Part shown: positions 7,223-16,799 of the stretch, piece by piece
How positions within the stretch are numbered: position 1 is the stretch's first letter
Layout of the letters: every line of letters begins with the position of its first letter
Source of the DNA: Bacillota bacterium
GTDB lineage: Bacteria > Bacillota > Clostridia > Lachnospirales > Bianqueaceae
Length of the DNA: 64,000 nt
Assembly (NCBI GenBank): GCA_017441925.1
Contig: JAFRUE010000006.1
Location: forward strand, 54,682-118,681
Direction of reading: 5' to 3'
Translations under genes and position numbers: made by a program
Notes under the pieces: model-generated
Seen by the model: only the letters and a program-made list of their open reading frames with translations
What the model was told of the DNA's origin: nothing
Database searches by the model: none

Positions 7223-8536
7223 TTAGTCCTTCTTGCTCATAGCTTCCAGCCAGGACACTTCTCTTGTGCAGATAATCTTGTTGCGTCCAAGTCCCAGTTC
7301 CAGGATCAGCACCGGCGTACCCGTCAGCTCTTCGATCCGGCGGATAAAAAACTTTGCCCTATCCGGAAGCTCTTCATAACTGCTGCAGTCATTGATCCGT
7401 CCCCAGCCCGGAATCGTTTCATATACCGGCTCGCACTGCGCCATAACCTCGGCGCTGGCAGGGACAGTCTTCATGATCTCGCCTTTGTACTTATAGCCTG
7501 TGCAGATCCTGACCTCGCGCATATCGCGAAGCGCATCCATTTTGGTAAGCGCGAATCCGTCAAGTCCGTTGACGCGCGCGGCATAATCAGCCGCGACCGC
7601 ATCAAACCAGCCGACCCTTCGAAACTGTCCCGACGGTTCATATTCGTTCCCGCGGTCGCGCAGAACCTGTGCATCATCATTGAAAATCTCGGTCGGGAAA
7701 GGTCCTCTCCCTGCTCTGGAAGTATACGCTTTGATAACGCCCAGTGAATGCTCGATCGCATTGAGTCCGACGCCGCTTCCGATCGCCATGCCGCCGATCG
7801 TCGGATAGGAGGTCGTCACGAACGGATAGGTCCCGTAATCCGGATCCAGCATTGTCGCCTGCGCGCCTTCGAAAATGACTTTCTTGCCGTTGGCCAGCAT
7901 ATCCTCGAGCAGTTCGCCTGTATCTGTAATATATGGAGCAAGTTTCTTTGCATATTCCATATATTCTGCAATCGTCTGCTCCGCGTCGGCCTGTTTGACC
8001 CCTCCGTAAACACGGGTGATCAGACGGTTCTTCATCTGTGTATTCCTGCGGACCTTGCGTGCAAAAACATCCGGCTGCAGGAGATCACAGACACGGATTC
8101 CGATCCGCTCGATCTTATCCATGTAACAGGGACGGATGCCGTATCTGGCAGAAGCCGGGTCCCCGTCGCCGCCTTCATGTACTTCATTCATGAGACTGTC
8201 CAAAATCAGATGATATGGCATTACAAGATGAGCGCGCCAGCTGATCCTCACATTGTCAACGTAAAAACCCTCGGATCTGAGATGCTCCATTTCCGCCAGA
8301 AGCTCCGCCGGATTCACTGCCGATCCATTGCCGATAATACCGAGAACGTTCGGATGTATGATTCCGCACGGCACAGAAGAAAAGCGGTACCGCTTGTCAT
8401 TGATCACGACAGTATGTCCCGCGTTATTTCCTCCGGATGTTCTGACTACCGCATCTGCCCCGCCTGCAAGGAAATCAACGATCTTGGCTTTTCCCTCGTC
8501 TCCCCACTGGGTTCCGATTACAGCAATACTAGGCAT
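7223..8536 (-). CDS. purA: adenylosuccinate synthase
   Basis: The 437-residue enzyme joins IMP and aspartate with GTP hydrolysis, the first step from IMP to AMP. The GTP loop is GTQWGDEGKAK (8-18), with alanine where most family members have the second glycine of GKGK. GGNNAGHTV (34-42) and the C-terminal GWGRINDCSSYEELPD-like region are present. It starts at ATG after GGAGGAG. The 196-bp upstream region carries no purine riboswitch that I can recognise. It is downstream of hslO on the same strand, but a hairpin at 8640-8658 lies in between. Confidence 0.95.
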   Translation of the reverse strand: MPSIAVIGTQWGDEGKAKIVDFLAGGADAVVRTSGGNNAGHTVVINDKRYRFSSVPCGIIHPNVLGIIGNGSAVNPAELLAEMEHLRSEGFYVDNVRISWRAHLVMPYHLILDSLMNEVHEGGDGDPASARYGIRPCYMDKIERIGIRVCDLLQPDVFARKVRRNTQMKNRLITRVYGGVKQADAEQTIAEYMEYAKKLAPYITDTGELLEDMLANGKKVIFEGAQATMLDPDYGTYPFVTTSYPTIGGMAIGSGVGLNAIEHSLGVIKAYTSRAGRGPFPTEIFNDDAQVLRDRGNEYEPSGQFRRVGWFDAVAADYAARVNGLDGFALTKMDALRDMREVRICTGYKYKGEIMKTVPASAEVMAQCEPVYETIPGWGRINDCSSYEELPDRAKFFIRRIEELTGTPVLILELGLGRNKIICTREVSWLEAMSKKD

Positions 8537-8732
8537 CTGAACTCCTCCATTTTTGTATATTCTTTCTTAACTTCAATGAACCCGGCTTATCTATGTTTTT
8601 ATATCAGTCTGTCTGACCCACTCGACGCTACAGACCTGCCGTGTAATTATTTTACACGATTTCCTCACAATTTGCAACATATGAAAGACCCAAATTTCCA
8701 ATTCATTGTGCAGATTGCCGGTTCCGTCTCTG

Positions 8733-9620
8733 TCATTTTACGCGGGGAACAGCCTCCTGCGCAAGTTTTGTCAGTTCTTCAGATGTATAGATATACTTTT
8801 TATTGCAACAGTCGCATCTAAGCTCAATATCTTCTTTTTCGTCCGCAAGCTCCAGCAGATCCTCTCTGCTCAGACTCCGCAGCGCATTCGTCACTTTTTC
8901 CCGCGAGCAGTTGCAGTGAAAACGGATCTCTCTCTTATCAAGGATCTGAAGATCCATGTCGCCGAGCAAAGCTTCCAGCATATCCTCAGGTGTATGCTCT
9001 TCAGACAGATAAGTTGTAACGGACGGGAAAGCCATGATCTTATCCTGCAGTTTTATTGCTGTCTCCTCGGTCGCGCCGGGCATCATATGAAAAATGAACC
9101 CCCCTGCCGCTTTGACCGAACAGTCCGTATCCACCAGCACGCCAAGCGAGACCGCGGACGGCAGCTGTTCCGAAACCGTATAATAATATGCCAGATCCTC
9201 CGCGATCTCTCCGCTGACAAGTTCCGAGTTGCCGATATACGGCTCTTTCATCCCGAGATTCTGGATCACCTGCAGCGTTCCCTTCCCGACGGCTCCGGCT
9301 ACGTCAAGTTTACCGGCCGCCTTGGGCGGCAGTTCCACCTGTGAGTTCTCGGCGAATCCCCAAACATTTCCGTCACAATCCGCATCTGCCGTAATCTTCG
9401 TGATCGGTCCGTCTCCGCGTATGATAAGTGTAAGCTGATCTTTCTCGCTCTTCATTTGCCAGCCCATCATCGCGACCGCGCTCAGAAGTCGTCCCAGCGC
9501 TGCCGTAACAACAGGGGACGTATCATGACACATCCGTGCCGTCTCCACCGTTTCTCTGGTAACACAGGCAAATGCCTGAATCTGTCCGTCTCCTGCCGTA
9601 GCGCGAAGCATATAATCCAT
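8733..9620 (-). CDS. hslO: redox-regulated molecular chaperone Hsp33
   Basis: A 295-residue cytosolic holdase chaperone that is activated by oxidation of its zinc site. MDYMLRATAGDGQIQAFACV is the family's usual N terminus, so the ATG at 9620 is preferred; a GTG three codons earlier is closer to AAAGGAA and cannot be excluded. The C-terminal zinc/redox switch is visible as HCNC (CxC) followed after about 31 residues by CDCC (CxxC). The start is 5 bp after the methyltransferase stop codon, so the two are co-transcribed. Confidence 0.95.
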   Translation of the reverse strand: MDYMLRATAGDGQIQAFACVTRETVETARMCHDTSPVVTAALGRLLSAVAMMGWQMKSEKDQLTLIIRGDGPITKITADADCDGNVWGFAENSQVELPPKAAGKLDVAGAVGKGTLQVIQNLGMKEPYIGNSELVSGEIAEDLAYYYTVSEQLPSAVSLGVLVDTDCSVKAAGGFIFHMMPGATEETAIKLQDKIMAFPSVTTYLSEEHTPEDMLEALLGDMDLQILDKREIRFHCNCSREKVTNALRSLSREDLLELADEKEDIELRCDCCNKKYIYTSEELTKLAQEAVPRVK

Positions 9621-9625
9621 AACTG

Positions 9626-10387
9626 TCACGATTCCTTTCTCTTGCCTTTTTCTCTGGCCGCAAAACAAATCCGTTCACTGGTCTCTGTCGGAGGCTGCAG
9701 CGTGAACGCGTCGTACATATCCATAAATTCAAGTCCGGCATCTTCAAGCAGTTTTACGATACAGGCCGGATCATAAGCCTTCTCATGATGGATCTCTTCA
9801 ACTCTGCGGTACAGGTCACTGTTTCTCTCTTTCATGAAAAAAGTGATCTGATATTCATTGATCTTCTCGTCCTCAAAATAGTAATTGTCCCAGATATATG
9901 CCGCATCGTCGTAGATCTCTGTCTGCACACGGTCCGCCATCACATTTTTAAAGCGGTATTCGGTATTCATGTCAAAAAGGAACACCCCGCCGGGATCAAG
10001 ATAATTATTGACAAGCCGGAACACCTTGAGCAGATCCTCTTCTTCAAGCAGATAGTTCAGGCTGTCACAGGTGCAGATCACGGAACCGACCGTCCCGTAC
10101 AGTTCAAATTCGCGCATGTCCTGCTCCAGGAAAAGGATGTCGCAGCCTTCCTGCTCAGCTTTCCTCCTGGCGGACTCCAGCATCTCCTCGGACTGATCCG
10201 CGCCGATCATATCATACCCACGCTTTGCCAGAGGAATCGTCAGGTTTCCCGTTCCGCATGCCAGGTCCAGAACCAGCGACGGTTTCTGCCCGTAATGCTG
10301 CCATAGCATTTCAATATAATCTGCCCATTCTTCATAGGGCACATCTTCCATAAACTCATCGTATACTTCCGCGAATTCCTGGTACAT
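9626..10387 (-). CDS. class I SAM-dependent methyltransferase
   Basis: A 253-residue soluble protein. Motif I VLDLACGTGNLTIPLA (about 39-54) binds AdoMet; the acidic residue after strand 2 (IGADQSEEML) and the following motifs (FLEQDMREF, SVICTCDSLNYL) complete a Rossmann methyltransferase fold of the methyltransf_25 kind. The substrate cannot be read from the sequence. It starts at ATG after GAGAGGAGG, with a TATAAT-like box on the minus strand at 10421-10426, and is followed directly by hslO. Confidence 0.85.
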   Translation of the reverse strand: MYQEFAEVYDEFMEDVPYEEWADYIEMLWQHYGQKPSLVLDLACGTGNLTIPLAKRGYDMIGADQSEEMLESARRKAEQEGCDILFLEQDMREFELYGTVGSVICTCDSLNYLLEEEDLLKVFRLVNNYLDPGGVFLFDMNTEYRFKNVMADRVQTEIYDDAAYIWDNYYFEDEKINEYQITFFMKERNSDLYRRVEEIHHEKAYDPACIVKLLEDAGLEFMDMYDAFTLQPPTETSERICFAAREKGKRKES

Positions 10388-10450
10388 GGCACGCCTCCTC
10401 TCTGCGTATGCGGTTTATCCATTATATCATATTCCACGGAAAAAGGACAG

Positions 10451-11209
10451 TTATTTCCGCTTTTTCTCCCGTCTGCGGAACAGACTGTACCGTACTTTTC
10501 CTTTCTCTGCATCCTCTCCTTCCCCTCCCAGCAGATCCGGCAGCCCTTCAGTTGACAGCTCTGCGGGAGAAATATCCGCTATATAGGGATTCGCGCTCCA
10601 CATTTCCGACAGCGAATACTTCACAGGTTCTTTTTCTGCCGTTTCCGCCTCTCCAGACCGAATTCCCGGAACAGACCTGCCGGCGGTCAGGATCCCTGCA
10701 GCCTCAAGATAATATCGGTAGTAGGCATTCATTTCCGCTTCCAGGCATTTTTTCTGTACAGCGCAAAGCAGGAACATATAAGCTATCTTTTCTTTCTGAT
10801 TCTGCGTTTCTGCATCAAGCCGTATTTCCTTGTCCGTTTTCTCCGTTTCCGCTCCTTTTCCTGCTTCCGGAATATATATGCAGGTCAGCTTTCCTTCTGT
10901 ATAAAACCACAGTTCCGGATCTATCGGGAAGCCTCCGGAATTCAGAAGCAGCTTCTCCGCCGTTTCATATATTTTCTGCAGATTACTGATGATATCGCAT
11001 GCATCCGGCATCTGTACAAGATCAGCAAGAGAAGCGCCTTCCGGCCGGATATATCCGATCCATCGCGACGTATCCGCTGAATAGGCTGTCAGCAGTCCTT
11101 CGGGCTGAAGCCGGAGGATCATATCCGCCTGATAAGCAATCCATTCCCCTGTTTTTTCGACAATGATACACTCTCTTTGGTCCTGCTTTTGGGTGCTGAT
11201 ATTAGCCAA
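10451..11209 (-). CDS. Tad-operon terminal protein of unknown function (possibly DUF6382-like)
   Basis: The 252-residue protein starts at TTG (11209), with GGGGAGG about 8 bp upstream inside the end of the prepilin peptidase gene; the genes overlap by 8 bp. The N-terminal half (LRLQPEGLLTAYSADTSRWIGY, LLNSGGFPIDPELWFY) recalls the domain that precedes FHA domains in Lachnospiraceae Tad loci. No FHA domain follows; instead there is a helical segment and a charged tail (RRREKKRK). It ends the Tad operon. A regulatory or assembly role is a guess from position. Confidence 0.5.
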   Translation of the reverse strand: MANISTQKQDQRECIIVEKTGEWIAYQADMILRLQPEGLLTAYSADTSRWIGYIRPEGASLADLVQMPDACDIISNLQKIYETAEKLLLNSGGFPIDPELWFYTEGKLTCIYIPEAGKGAETEKTDKEIRLDAETQNQKEKIAYMFLLCAVQKKCLEAEMNAYYRYYLEAAGILTAGRSVPGIRSGEAETAEKEPVKYSLSEMWSANPYIADISPAELSTEGLPDLLGGEGEDAEKGKVRYSLFRRREKKRK

Positions 11210-11645
11210 GCCACTTTCCTCCCCACGTAATCAGTATTCCGGCCCATAGAAAAAGGACAAATGGCAGTCCTTCGGTTTTGTCCCTCTCCTCTGCATAGGA
11301 TGCTGCGGAGGCCGCTAAAAGCAAGACGGAAGTATGAATCAGGATTTCCCACATGTTTTTCTCGTCCGCAAGTAACGGCAGTCCTCCCAGCACCCATATA
11401 TCTCCTTCTCCGATCTGACCCTTTCCCAGAAAATACAATAGCAGCAGGATGATGGCCAGGATCACCGCATCCGTCCAGTTCAGGATCTCGCCTAACCACA
11501 CAGCCCGTAAAAATGATGTCAAAATTCCGGTATAACTGTAGATCAGCAGTTCCCTTTCCCGAAGTCTGCGTTTCTTCCAATCCTGGAGCGCCGGCTTTGC
11601 GAGCACAATTAAAAGAACCGTCAAAATCGTTTTCTCCGATGTCAT
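11202..11645 (-). CDS. tadV: prepilin peptidase, TadV/CpaA-like
   Basis: A 147-residue membrane protein with about four helices. The two aspartates of A24-family leader peptidases are recognisable: one in ALQDWKKRRLR (residue 21) and one in GQIGEGDIWVLGG, the G-x-G-D motif. It would cleave the leader of the Flp pilin and the TadE-like minor pilins of this operon. The short length, without an N-methylation domain, matches TadV rather than PilD. Its ATG overlaps the upstream stop codon as ATGA. It is the only peptidase of this type in the window. Confidence 0.85.
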   Translation of the reverse strand: MTSEKTILTVLLIVLAKPALQDWKKRRLRERELLIYSYTGILTSFLRAVWLGEILNWTDAVILAIILLLLYFLGKGQIGEGDIWVLGGLPLLADEKNMWEILIHTSVLLLAASAASYAEERDKTEGLPFVLFLWAGILITWGGKWLG

Positions 11646-12616
11646 GAGAACCAGTCTCCTCCCAACTGGCAGAATCCGCAGGGCTGATACCGGCCGCTCG
11701 CCATTTCTTCATCCGTTAAGGCTATCAGATCCGGGAATAAATGCATACATCCTTTTACATGATACCGAACACCCCCCTTTGTCACATATACCATGCCGGA
11801 TCCTCCCCCACATGCTTTACACGGCTTATATCCTTCTGCCAACGCCTCTTCCCGGCTCATATTCACAACGTCCTTATCAATCAGAAAACAATCCAGTGAA
11901 TGATAGTGCGTACCGTCACCGATCCTATAATATATTGTTTTCTTTTCCTCGTCCGCAGCAACATCATCAGTCCCGCAGCTCCGGTCATTTCCGACAAAAG
12001 CCCTTGTCTGCACGCTGGCATAGACTCTCTGATCCGCAAAAAAGCCAAAAGGATCCGGCCATTTGACCGGAACATATGCCGTCACGGAAATCAGATCCGT
12101 AACTCCGCTCTTGCTGTAGAAAAAACGCGAATACGCAAAGTGAGGGTTGCTCTCCGCGCCTAATTCCATCCAGAATGATTCCGGCTGCATCTTTCCGGAA
12201 ACGGCTGACGCAGCCAGTTTCCACGCTTCATCCACCGCCCCTTTCCATGCTTCCCGTCCGATTACCTGGCCTGTAGTGCCAGGCGCCTCCAAAATCTTCA
12301 GACAGTACCGCAGCAGATCTGCCGTATAGCTGCCCGCCTCGCCAGCCTGTTCCAGCCAATCTGAGGCCACGGAAGCGATCTCTGACGGTTCCGCCTCTTC
12401 TTCTTTCTGATAGACTCCGTTCTGTACATCCCTGAGACCTGTCTGCTCCATCAGATAACCGGCTGAACTCAGAATCTGCGCAGTATGAAACACATTCCGC
12501 TTTAGACTTTCATACAGGATTTCGTATTTCAGGCAATACAAAAAAGGAATCCATATCAGAATAAAGAGCGGAAACACCAATGCTGCTTCTACTGTCATGG
12601 AAGCTTTTCTATTCAT
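11642..12616 (-). CDS. TadE-like minor pilin with two C-terminal Ada-like cysteine modules
   Basis: The 324-residue protein begins MNRKASMTVEAALVFPLFIL, the positively charged stretch and E-containing hydrophobic helix of TadE/TadF pseudopilins. An exported domain of about 190 residues follows. The C terminus has two modules of the form H-x3-C ... G-Y-x-P-C-x-x-C: one with YHSLDC and YKPCKAC, the second with YHVKGC and YQPCGFC. This spacing resembles the metal-binding part of Ada and related extracellular modules, so metal binding is plausible. It overlaps the DUF5702 gene by 8 bp and the peptidase gene by 4 bp. Confidence 0.75.
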   Translation of the reverse strand: MNRKASMTVEAALVFPLFILIWIPFLYCLKYEILYESLKRNVFHTAQILSSAGYLMEQTGLRDVQNGVYQKEEEAEPSEIASVASDWLEQAGEAGSYTADLLRYCLKILEAPGTTGQVIGREAWKGAVDEAWKLAASAVSGKMQPESFWMELGAESNPHFAYSRFFYSKSGVTDLISVTAYVPVKWPDPFGFFADQRVYASVQTRAFVGNDRSCGTDDVAADEEKKTIYYRIGDGTHYHSLDCFLIDKDVVNMSREEALAEGYKPCKACGGGSGMVYVTKGGVRYHVKGCMHLFPDLIALTDEEMASGRYQPCGFCQLGGDWFS

Positions 12617-14657
12617 AAGAAAAAACCTCTCCTGTCATATACGTCCCTGTCCTACCGCTTATTTCTGTCTCTAGCCGGAATGAAGCTGCACATCCGGCAA
12701 AGGAGAACTCTTTGTTCCCGCTCTTTTGCAGATTGCGTTCGATCAGATCCCGGATTCTGAAGAGTTCTTTATCCCTGTCTCCGAAAAGGAACAGGATCCG
12801 CAGATAGTCTTCATAGTCCAACCCCGTATCTTCTCTCGCTTTCTCAAGCAGATTCTTTTTGTTCATCGTAAGGATCGCATCCAGATCCGTATACCATGTA
12901 TCATCGGTCTTGATCAGCGGAATCCGGCCGCCCATCGCCAGAACATTATAATCCACATAAGCTTCTGCAGCAGACCATAACGTCAGAATCGCACCGTAAG
13001 CGATCTTGGTCCCCGCTCCGGCCGCTATCACGCCTCCTGTCTGAGCAGCAGCCTGCAGGATCTTTGTGTTTCTGGTCTGATTCGTACTTAAAAAGATCAT
13101 ATTCGTTACCAGACGGATCGCGAGGATCCGGAACCGAACTGCCTTAAGGTTCCGGTATTCATTGTAGCTTCCGTTCAGGATAAATTCTGTTTCATTTCTC
13201 AACAGTCCATCTGAGAACGGTTCTCTCCGGAGATTCACAGCGATTTTACCGTCTTCCTGCAGTATTTGATCCTCCAGACTGCGGAACATTCCGATACAGT
13301 ATTCAGCTATCGCGAATTTCTCATAGGAGGATTCCCATATGCTGCTTTGCCTCCCCAGTTCCTCCACCGCTTCCATAAGACTTTCTTTTTCCGTCAGATA
13401 AGCAATTTCCGCTTCCTGGTCCGGAATCACACTCTTGTCGGGTCCATATTTTTTCAGATCCACTTTCCAGTCCACAATCCAGTTCCAGATCTTCTTGAGA
13501 TCCCGAATAGAAAATCTTGTATTGCCCGTTTGAGGAACCGTAAAATCATCCCGATACACCGATACCAGCTCTTCTGCCGCAGTTTGAGCGGCTTTCAGAT
13601 CCTCCTCGGATATGTTTTCCATGCATTCAATTGCTTCCAGAATACGTAGAAGCCGTTCATTGACTTTAGCCACCGCATCTGTATTGCCGGAACAGCTTTT
13701 TCTGTATTCTTCCAATTCTCCATGTGTTCCCCACAACCCGGCTTCCATCTCTTCGATCTGTTTCAGAATATCCTTGACCCTCTCGGTCTCCTGTTCCTCT
13801 GACGGAAGCTTTGCAGCTTCTTCTTTTACCGCCTGTGCTGCATCTCGGATCTCTGACAGCATCGTTCCCATTTCTTCCAGGATCTCACAGGCGTCACGGT
13901 TCGTCTCTGCAAGCCCGTCGGCTGCGTCTCCCCAACGTTTCAGTATTCGGATTTCCTGAAATCTGAACCTGTCCGTTTGTCTTCCGTCCAGCCCGTCCAG
14001 GACTTCTTTGAGTTTCCGCGGGGCATAACCGTCCTTCTTTGTTATCGTGACGTAATAGCGTGTATCTCCATCCGGATACAGACAATCACGCAGTTCCTGA
14101 TATTTTGCACCGTAATCGGATAATCTCTCCTGCAGCACGGAAAAAAGGCCTTCTATTCCTGTTCCTGACGAAATCTCTTTGATTTTCAGGCAGGCTTTCA
14201 GCAGTGTATCAAAGCCCTCTTCCAGAAGACGGTATTTCATGAATTCTCTGATCTGTCCGGAAAGCACTTCCGGATCTGATAACATTTCTTTTGTCTGCAA
14301 GTCGACTGTCTCTGCCGAATACCGGAAAAAACCGGTCCACAGCGGATCCGCATTCAGCAGATATGCAGGTGTCATGCGGATCTCTTCTGACGGAATTCTC
14401 TCATTCTCCCGTACAAATGCTCCTGCATACCGTTCCAGTATTCCCTGATCAGCTCCATACAGTCCATAACGCTGTGCCAGCTCCCCATCATAGCAGGTAA
14501 GCAGTGCATTTCCTGCGGTAAGTGTCATCCGGATACAATCATTCTGTTCAATGTGAGAAGAAGCCGCTTTCAGCACTACAAGAAAAAGTGCCATAACCGG
14601 CAGCACAAGCAATGTAAAAAACACAGTAATACTTGCCGCAAACTGATTCCTGTTCAT
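12609..14657 (-). CDS. large Tad-associated exported protein (DUF5702-like)
   Basis: The start is set at ATG 14657 (RBS AAGGGG), 11 bp after the TadE gene; the open frame continues upstream, but that part only shadows tadE. The 682-residue protein opens MNRNQFAASITVFFTLLVLP, a single N-terminal membrane helix, followed by a long exported region with extended helical stretches (about residues 230-400, rich in Glu, Lys and Leu). Such proteins sit between TadE-type pilins in Clostridia Tad loci; they may act in assembly or as large minor pilins. No catalytic motif is visible. Confidence 0.65.
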   Translation of the reverse strand: MNRNQFAASITVFFTLLVLPVMALFLVVLKAASSHIEQNDCIRMTLTAGNALLTCYDGELAQRYGLYGADQGILERYAGAFVRENERIPSEEIRMTPAYLLNADPLWTGFFRYSAETVDLQTKEMLSDPEVLSGQIREFMKYRLLEEGFDTLLKACLKIKEISSGTGIEGLFSVLQERLSDYGAKYQELRDCLYPDGDTRYYVTITKKDGYAPRKLKEVLDGLDGRQTDRFRFQEIRILKRWGDAADGLAETNRDACEILEEMGTMLSEIRDAAQAVKEEAAKLPSEEQETERVKDILKQIEEMEAGLWGTHGELEEYRKSCSGNTDAVAKVNERLLRILEAIECMENISEEDLKAAQTAAEELVSVYRDDFTVPQTGNTRFSIRDLKKIWNWIVDWKVDLKKYGPDKSVIPDQEAEIAYLTEKESLMEAVEELGRQSSIWESSYEKFAIAEYCIGMFRSLEDQILQEDGKIAVNLRREPFSDGLLRNETEFILNGSYNEYRNLKAVRFRILAIRLVTNMIFLSTNQTRNTKILQAAAQTGGVIAAGAGTKIAYGAILTLWSAAEAYVDYNVLAMGGRIPLIKTDDTWYTDLDAILTMNKKNLLEKAREDTGLDYEDYLRILFLFGDRDKELFRIRDLIERNLQKSGNKEFSFAGCAASFRLETEISGRTGTYMTGEVFSYE

Positions 14658-14668
14658 CAACCGTCCCC

Positions 14669-15199
14669 TTATCCCGTCATCCTTCTCTTGAGATCCGCAA
14701 GCCGTTCCTTGATTCTCCTGCTCATGTCCCGTACAGCCGGGATCCTGTCTGCCATCTCCCAAATGAAATCCACTCTGTTGCGAAAAACTGCCGGACTCGC
14801 AAAATGATCCGCAGTCCGCACAAGTTCCGTCCGGCCTCTTCCGGAAAATCTCGGCAGATATGAAACATCGGCTGTATCTGTATAATACAGAAAATGGTCT
14901 GTCCTCGTACTCTCCGCCGTTACCGCCCGGCAGAACCACCAGTCATCCAGAATCATATCTGCGCGTGTACTCATTTCATCCTCTGTACAGTCATTCTGTC
15001 CCCTGCCGCACTGTCCGGCTGAAAGCAGCAGACGGCTGCTGAAACATTCAGCCGCCGTCCGCTCTCCCAGATTCACAAGTTCATACAGGATCAAGAGAAA
15101 CAACAGCACAAGAAGCGGGACCAGTACAGCTGCCTCGACCGTAAAAGAGCCTGTATACCGCCTTTCCTGCGGCCTGTACTCTCCCTGTTCTCTTCTCAT
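14669..15199 (-). CDS. tadE: TadE-like pseudopilin
   Basis: A 176-residue protein with a basic leader (MRREQGEYRPQERRYTG) followed by SFTVEAAVLVPLLVLLFLLI, the glutamate-containing helix of TadE pilins. It is a minor subunit probably processed by the operon's own peptidase and inserted in the membrane. The rest is a small exported domain with three cysteines or so and no known motif. Its ATG overlaps the stop of the flp gene (AATGA), so it is translationally coupled to the major pilin. Confidence 0.8.
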   Translation of the reverse strand: MRREQGEYRPQERRYTGSFTVEAAVLVPLLVLLFLLILYELVNLGERTAAECFSSRLLLSAGQCGRGQNDCTEDEMSTRADMILDDWWFCRAVTAESTRTDHFLYYTDTADVSYLPRFSGRGRTELVRTADHFASPAVFRNRVDFIWEMADRIPAVRDMSRRIKERLADLKRRMTG

Positions 15200-15366
15200 T
15201 TCGCGATCTTAGCCGGGTTGAAATTCTTTCCCTGTGATTTGATTCCGTCCAGTATATCCGATACAAAATCCACAATGGTCCCCTTGAACATCAATACAAG
15301 CGCAATCAGTACGACTATGATCAAAACGATCTCCAATGTTCCCATACCTGAATATTCTCTGTCCAT
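15196..15366 (-). CDS. flp: Flp-type major pilin (Flp1-like)
   Basis: A 56-residue gene with a perfect ACAGGAGGG site before ATG 15366. The peptide has a short polar leader (MDREYSG), then MGTLEIVLIIVVLIALVLMF, then an amphipathic C-terminal half (FVSDILDGIKSQ). If cut after glycine 7, glutamate is at position +5 of the mature pilin, as in type IVb pilins. It would be the main building block of the fibre. It sits 25 bp after tadC and overlaps tadE. Confidence 0.9.
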   Translation of the reverse strand: MDREYSGMGTLEIVLIIVVLIALVLMFKGTIVDFVSDILDGIKSQGKNFNPAKIAK

Positions 15367-15391
15367 CTTTTCCCTCCTGTCCTCCGGCTCT

Positions 15392-16795
15392 TCAGCCCCG
15401 GAACGTCAGCATTGCCGGCGCCATGACCAGCAGCAAAACCACGATCAGCAGCAATATCATCGGTAGAAGCATTCTTGTCTCGGTTTCTTCCGACCGGATC
15501 CTCACCTCCTTTCTGTATGATTCCCATGCATCCTGATTTAATTCCGTCAGTCTGTCCAGCAGGTATTCATCCCCCCTTCTCAAATCTCTTGCAAGCATCC
15601 CGGACAGCTTTCTGATATCCGCGTTCGGGATTCTGTTGCCGAATTCCCTCAGTGCCTCCTGCAGAGGCATCCCGTTACGTATCTGAACTCTGGTAACTTC
15701 CACTTCTTCTGTGAGCGGATCTGTTTTCGCGCCTGCCGCGATCCTGTTCCATGCTTCCGTTAAGGAAAGGCCCGAGCCCAGATAGACCATCAGTTTCTCG
15801 ATCAGGAAAGGAAACCTTAGTGTGATCTGTCTCATACGTTCCTTCTCTTTTCTTCTCAGCTCGATACGGCCAAGCGGAAGGAGTATAAACGGCAGGATCC
15901 ACGCAAATACCGCATAGCGGCTGATCTCCCGTCCGCTCTCCGGCGTCTGCCATCTGACCGTCTCTTCCTGTCCGTTAACCGTCACAGAAGACGGCAATAT
16001 CACTTCCGAAGGTGTCAGTTCCGCTGACCTTGCCGCTTCCCTTACCATCGATACGAATGTCGGAGGTTCTTCCTTTTCTATGGGAATTTCAAGTGTACAA
16101 ATCCTGCGGAAACCTTTGTACCACAGTTCCGCTGTGAACTGTACCTGATCCTGATCTGTGTCCGTGATCCGGATAAAGCCGTCCTCACTGATTCTTGACA
16201 CTCCATTGGCCGTATCTCTCCGGTAGATAATCCCGGTTTCTCCGATCCGGACGGGCAGATAGAAATCATTTCTGACCGCTCCGATCAAACCGATCTCTTC
16301 TCTCAGCTTATCTTCTGCAGCTTGCAGCACGTTCTCTGCCTGTTCTGCCGTCGGATCCTGTGAAGGAACTTCGACCGTTACTTCTGTTTCTTCTTCCGAT
16401 CCTCTGGCGATCAGTATCTCTGTTCTGTCCCTTCTTCCATACACAGGCCGTTCCAGTGAATATCCGACATCCCGTGCTTCTGTTATCCGGAAAGCCGCAG
16501 CTGTCAGCACTGTGTTTGCGCTCAGCAGAATCAGAAATGTCTGTATTGCTTTTCCCCGGATATAATCCGAACAGCTTTCACTTTCACTTTGTTCCGGATG
16601 CAGGATATGAATGCGCCGGCGAAGATCCTGCGGAAGATTCAGCAACGGCAGAACTCTCTTTACCGCTTCTGTCCCAACACTTTCTACCGCTGCCTTCAGA
16701 ATAAATATCCTGTGAAAAGCCTTCCGATTTGCGAGATAACAATATAATCCGATTCCAACGAGAACCGCTTCTGCAGCCAACAATATCCACTTCAT
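15392..16795 (-). CDS. tadC: TadC-like inner-membrane platform protein with a large extra domain
   Basis: The 467-residue protein has helices at about 4-22 and 89-109, a soluble beta-rich domain from about 115 to 280, a helix at about 287-305, then a T2SS-F domain (FLIEKLMVYLGSGLSLTEAW, about 325-435) and a final helix (LLPMILLLIVVLLLVMAPAM). T2SS-F proteins form the platform that couples the TadA motor to the fibre. TadC proteins are usually about 300 residues, so the roughly 170-residue domain before the F domain is an addition, probably on the outer face. It begins right after tadB without a clear ribosome site, suggesting coupling. Confidence 0.8.
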   Translation of the reverse strand: MKWILLAAEAVLVGIGLYCYLANRKAFHRIFILKAAVESVGTEAVKRVLPLLNLPQDLRRRIHILHPEQSESESCSDYIRGKAIQTFLILLSANTVLTAAAFRITEARDVGYSLERPVYGRRDRTEILIARGSEEETEVTVEVPSQDPTAEQAENVLQAAEDKLREEIGLIGAVRNDFYLPVRIGETGIIYRRDTANGVSRISEDGFIRITDTDQDQVQFTAELWYKGFRRICTLEIPIEKEEPPTFVSMVREAARSAELTPSEVILPSSVTVNGQEETVRWQTPESGREISRYAVFAWILPFILLPLGRIELRRKEKERMRQITLRFPFLIEKLMVYLGSGLSLTEAWNRIAAGAKTDPLTEEVEVTRVQIRNGMPLQEALREFGNRIPNADIRKLSGMLARDLRRGDEYLLDRLTELNQDAWESYRKEVRIRSEETETRMLLPMILLLIVVLLLVMAPAMLTFRG

Positions 16796-16799
16796 CGTT

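Noticed and set aside
8537..8732. Purine riboswitch upstream of purA
   Set aside because: No three-way-junction core recognisable; only a short CGTGTAA/TTACACG hairpin is present and promoter boxes are weak.
14658..14939. N-terminal extension of the DUF5702-like protein
   Set aside because: The extra 94 codons lie over the tadE gene and show no membrane start; the ATG at 14657 has a ribosome site and a proper N-terminal helix.
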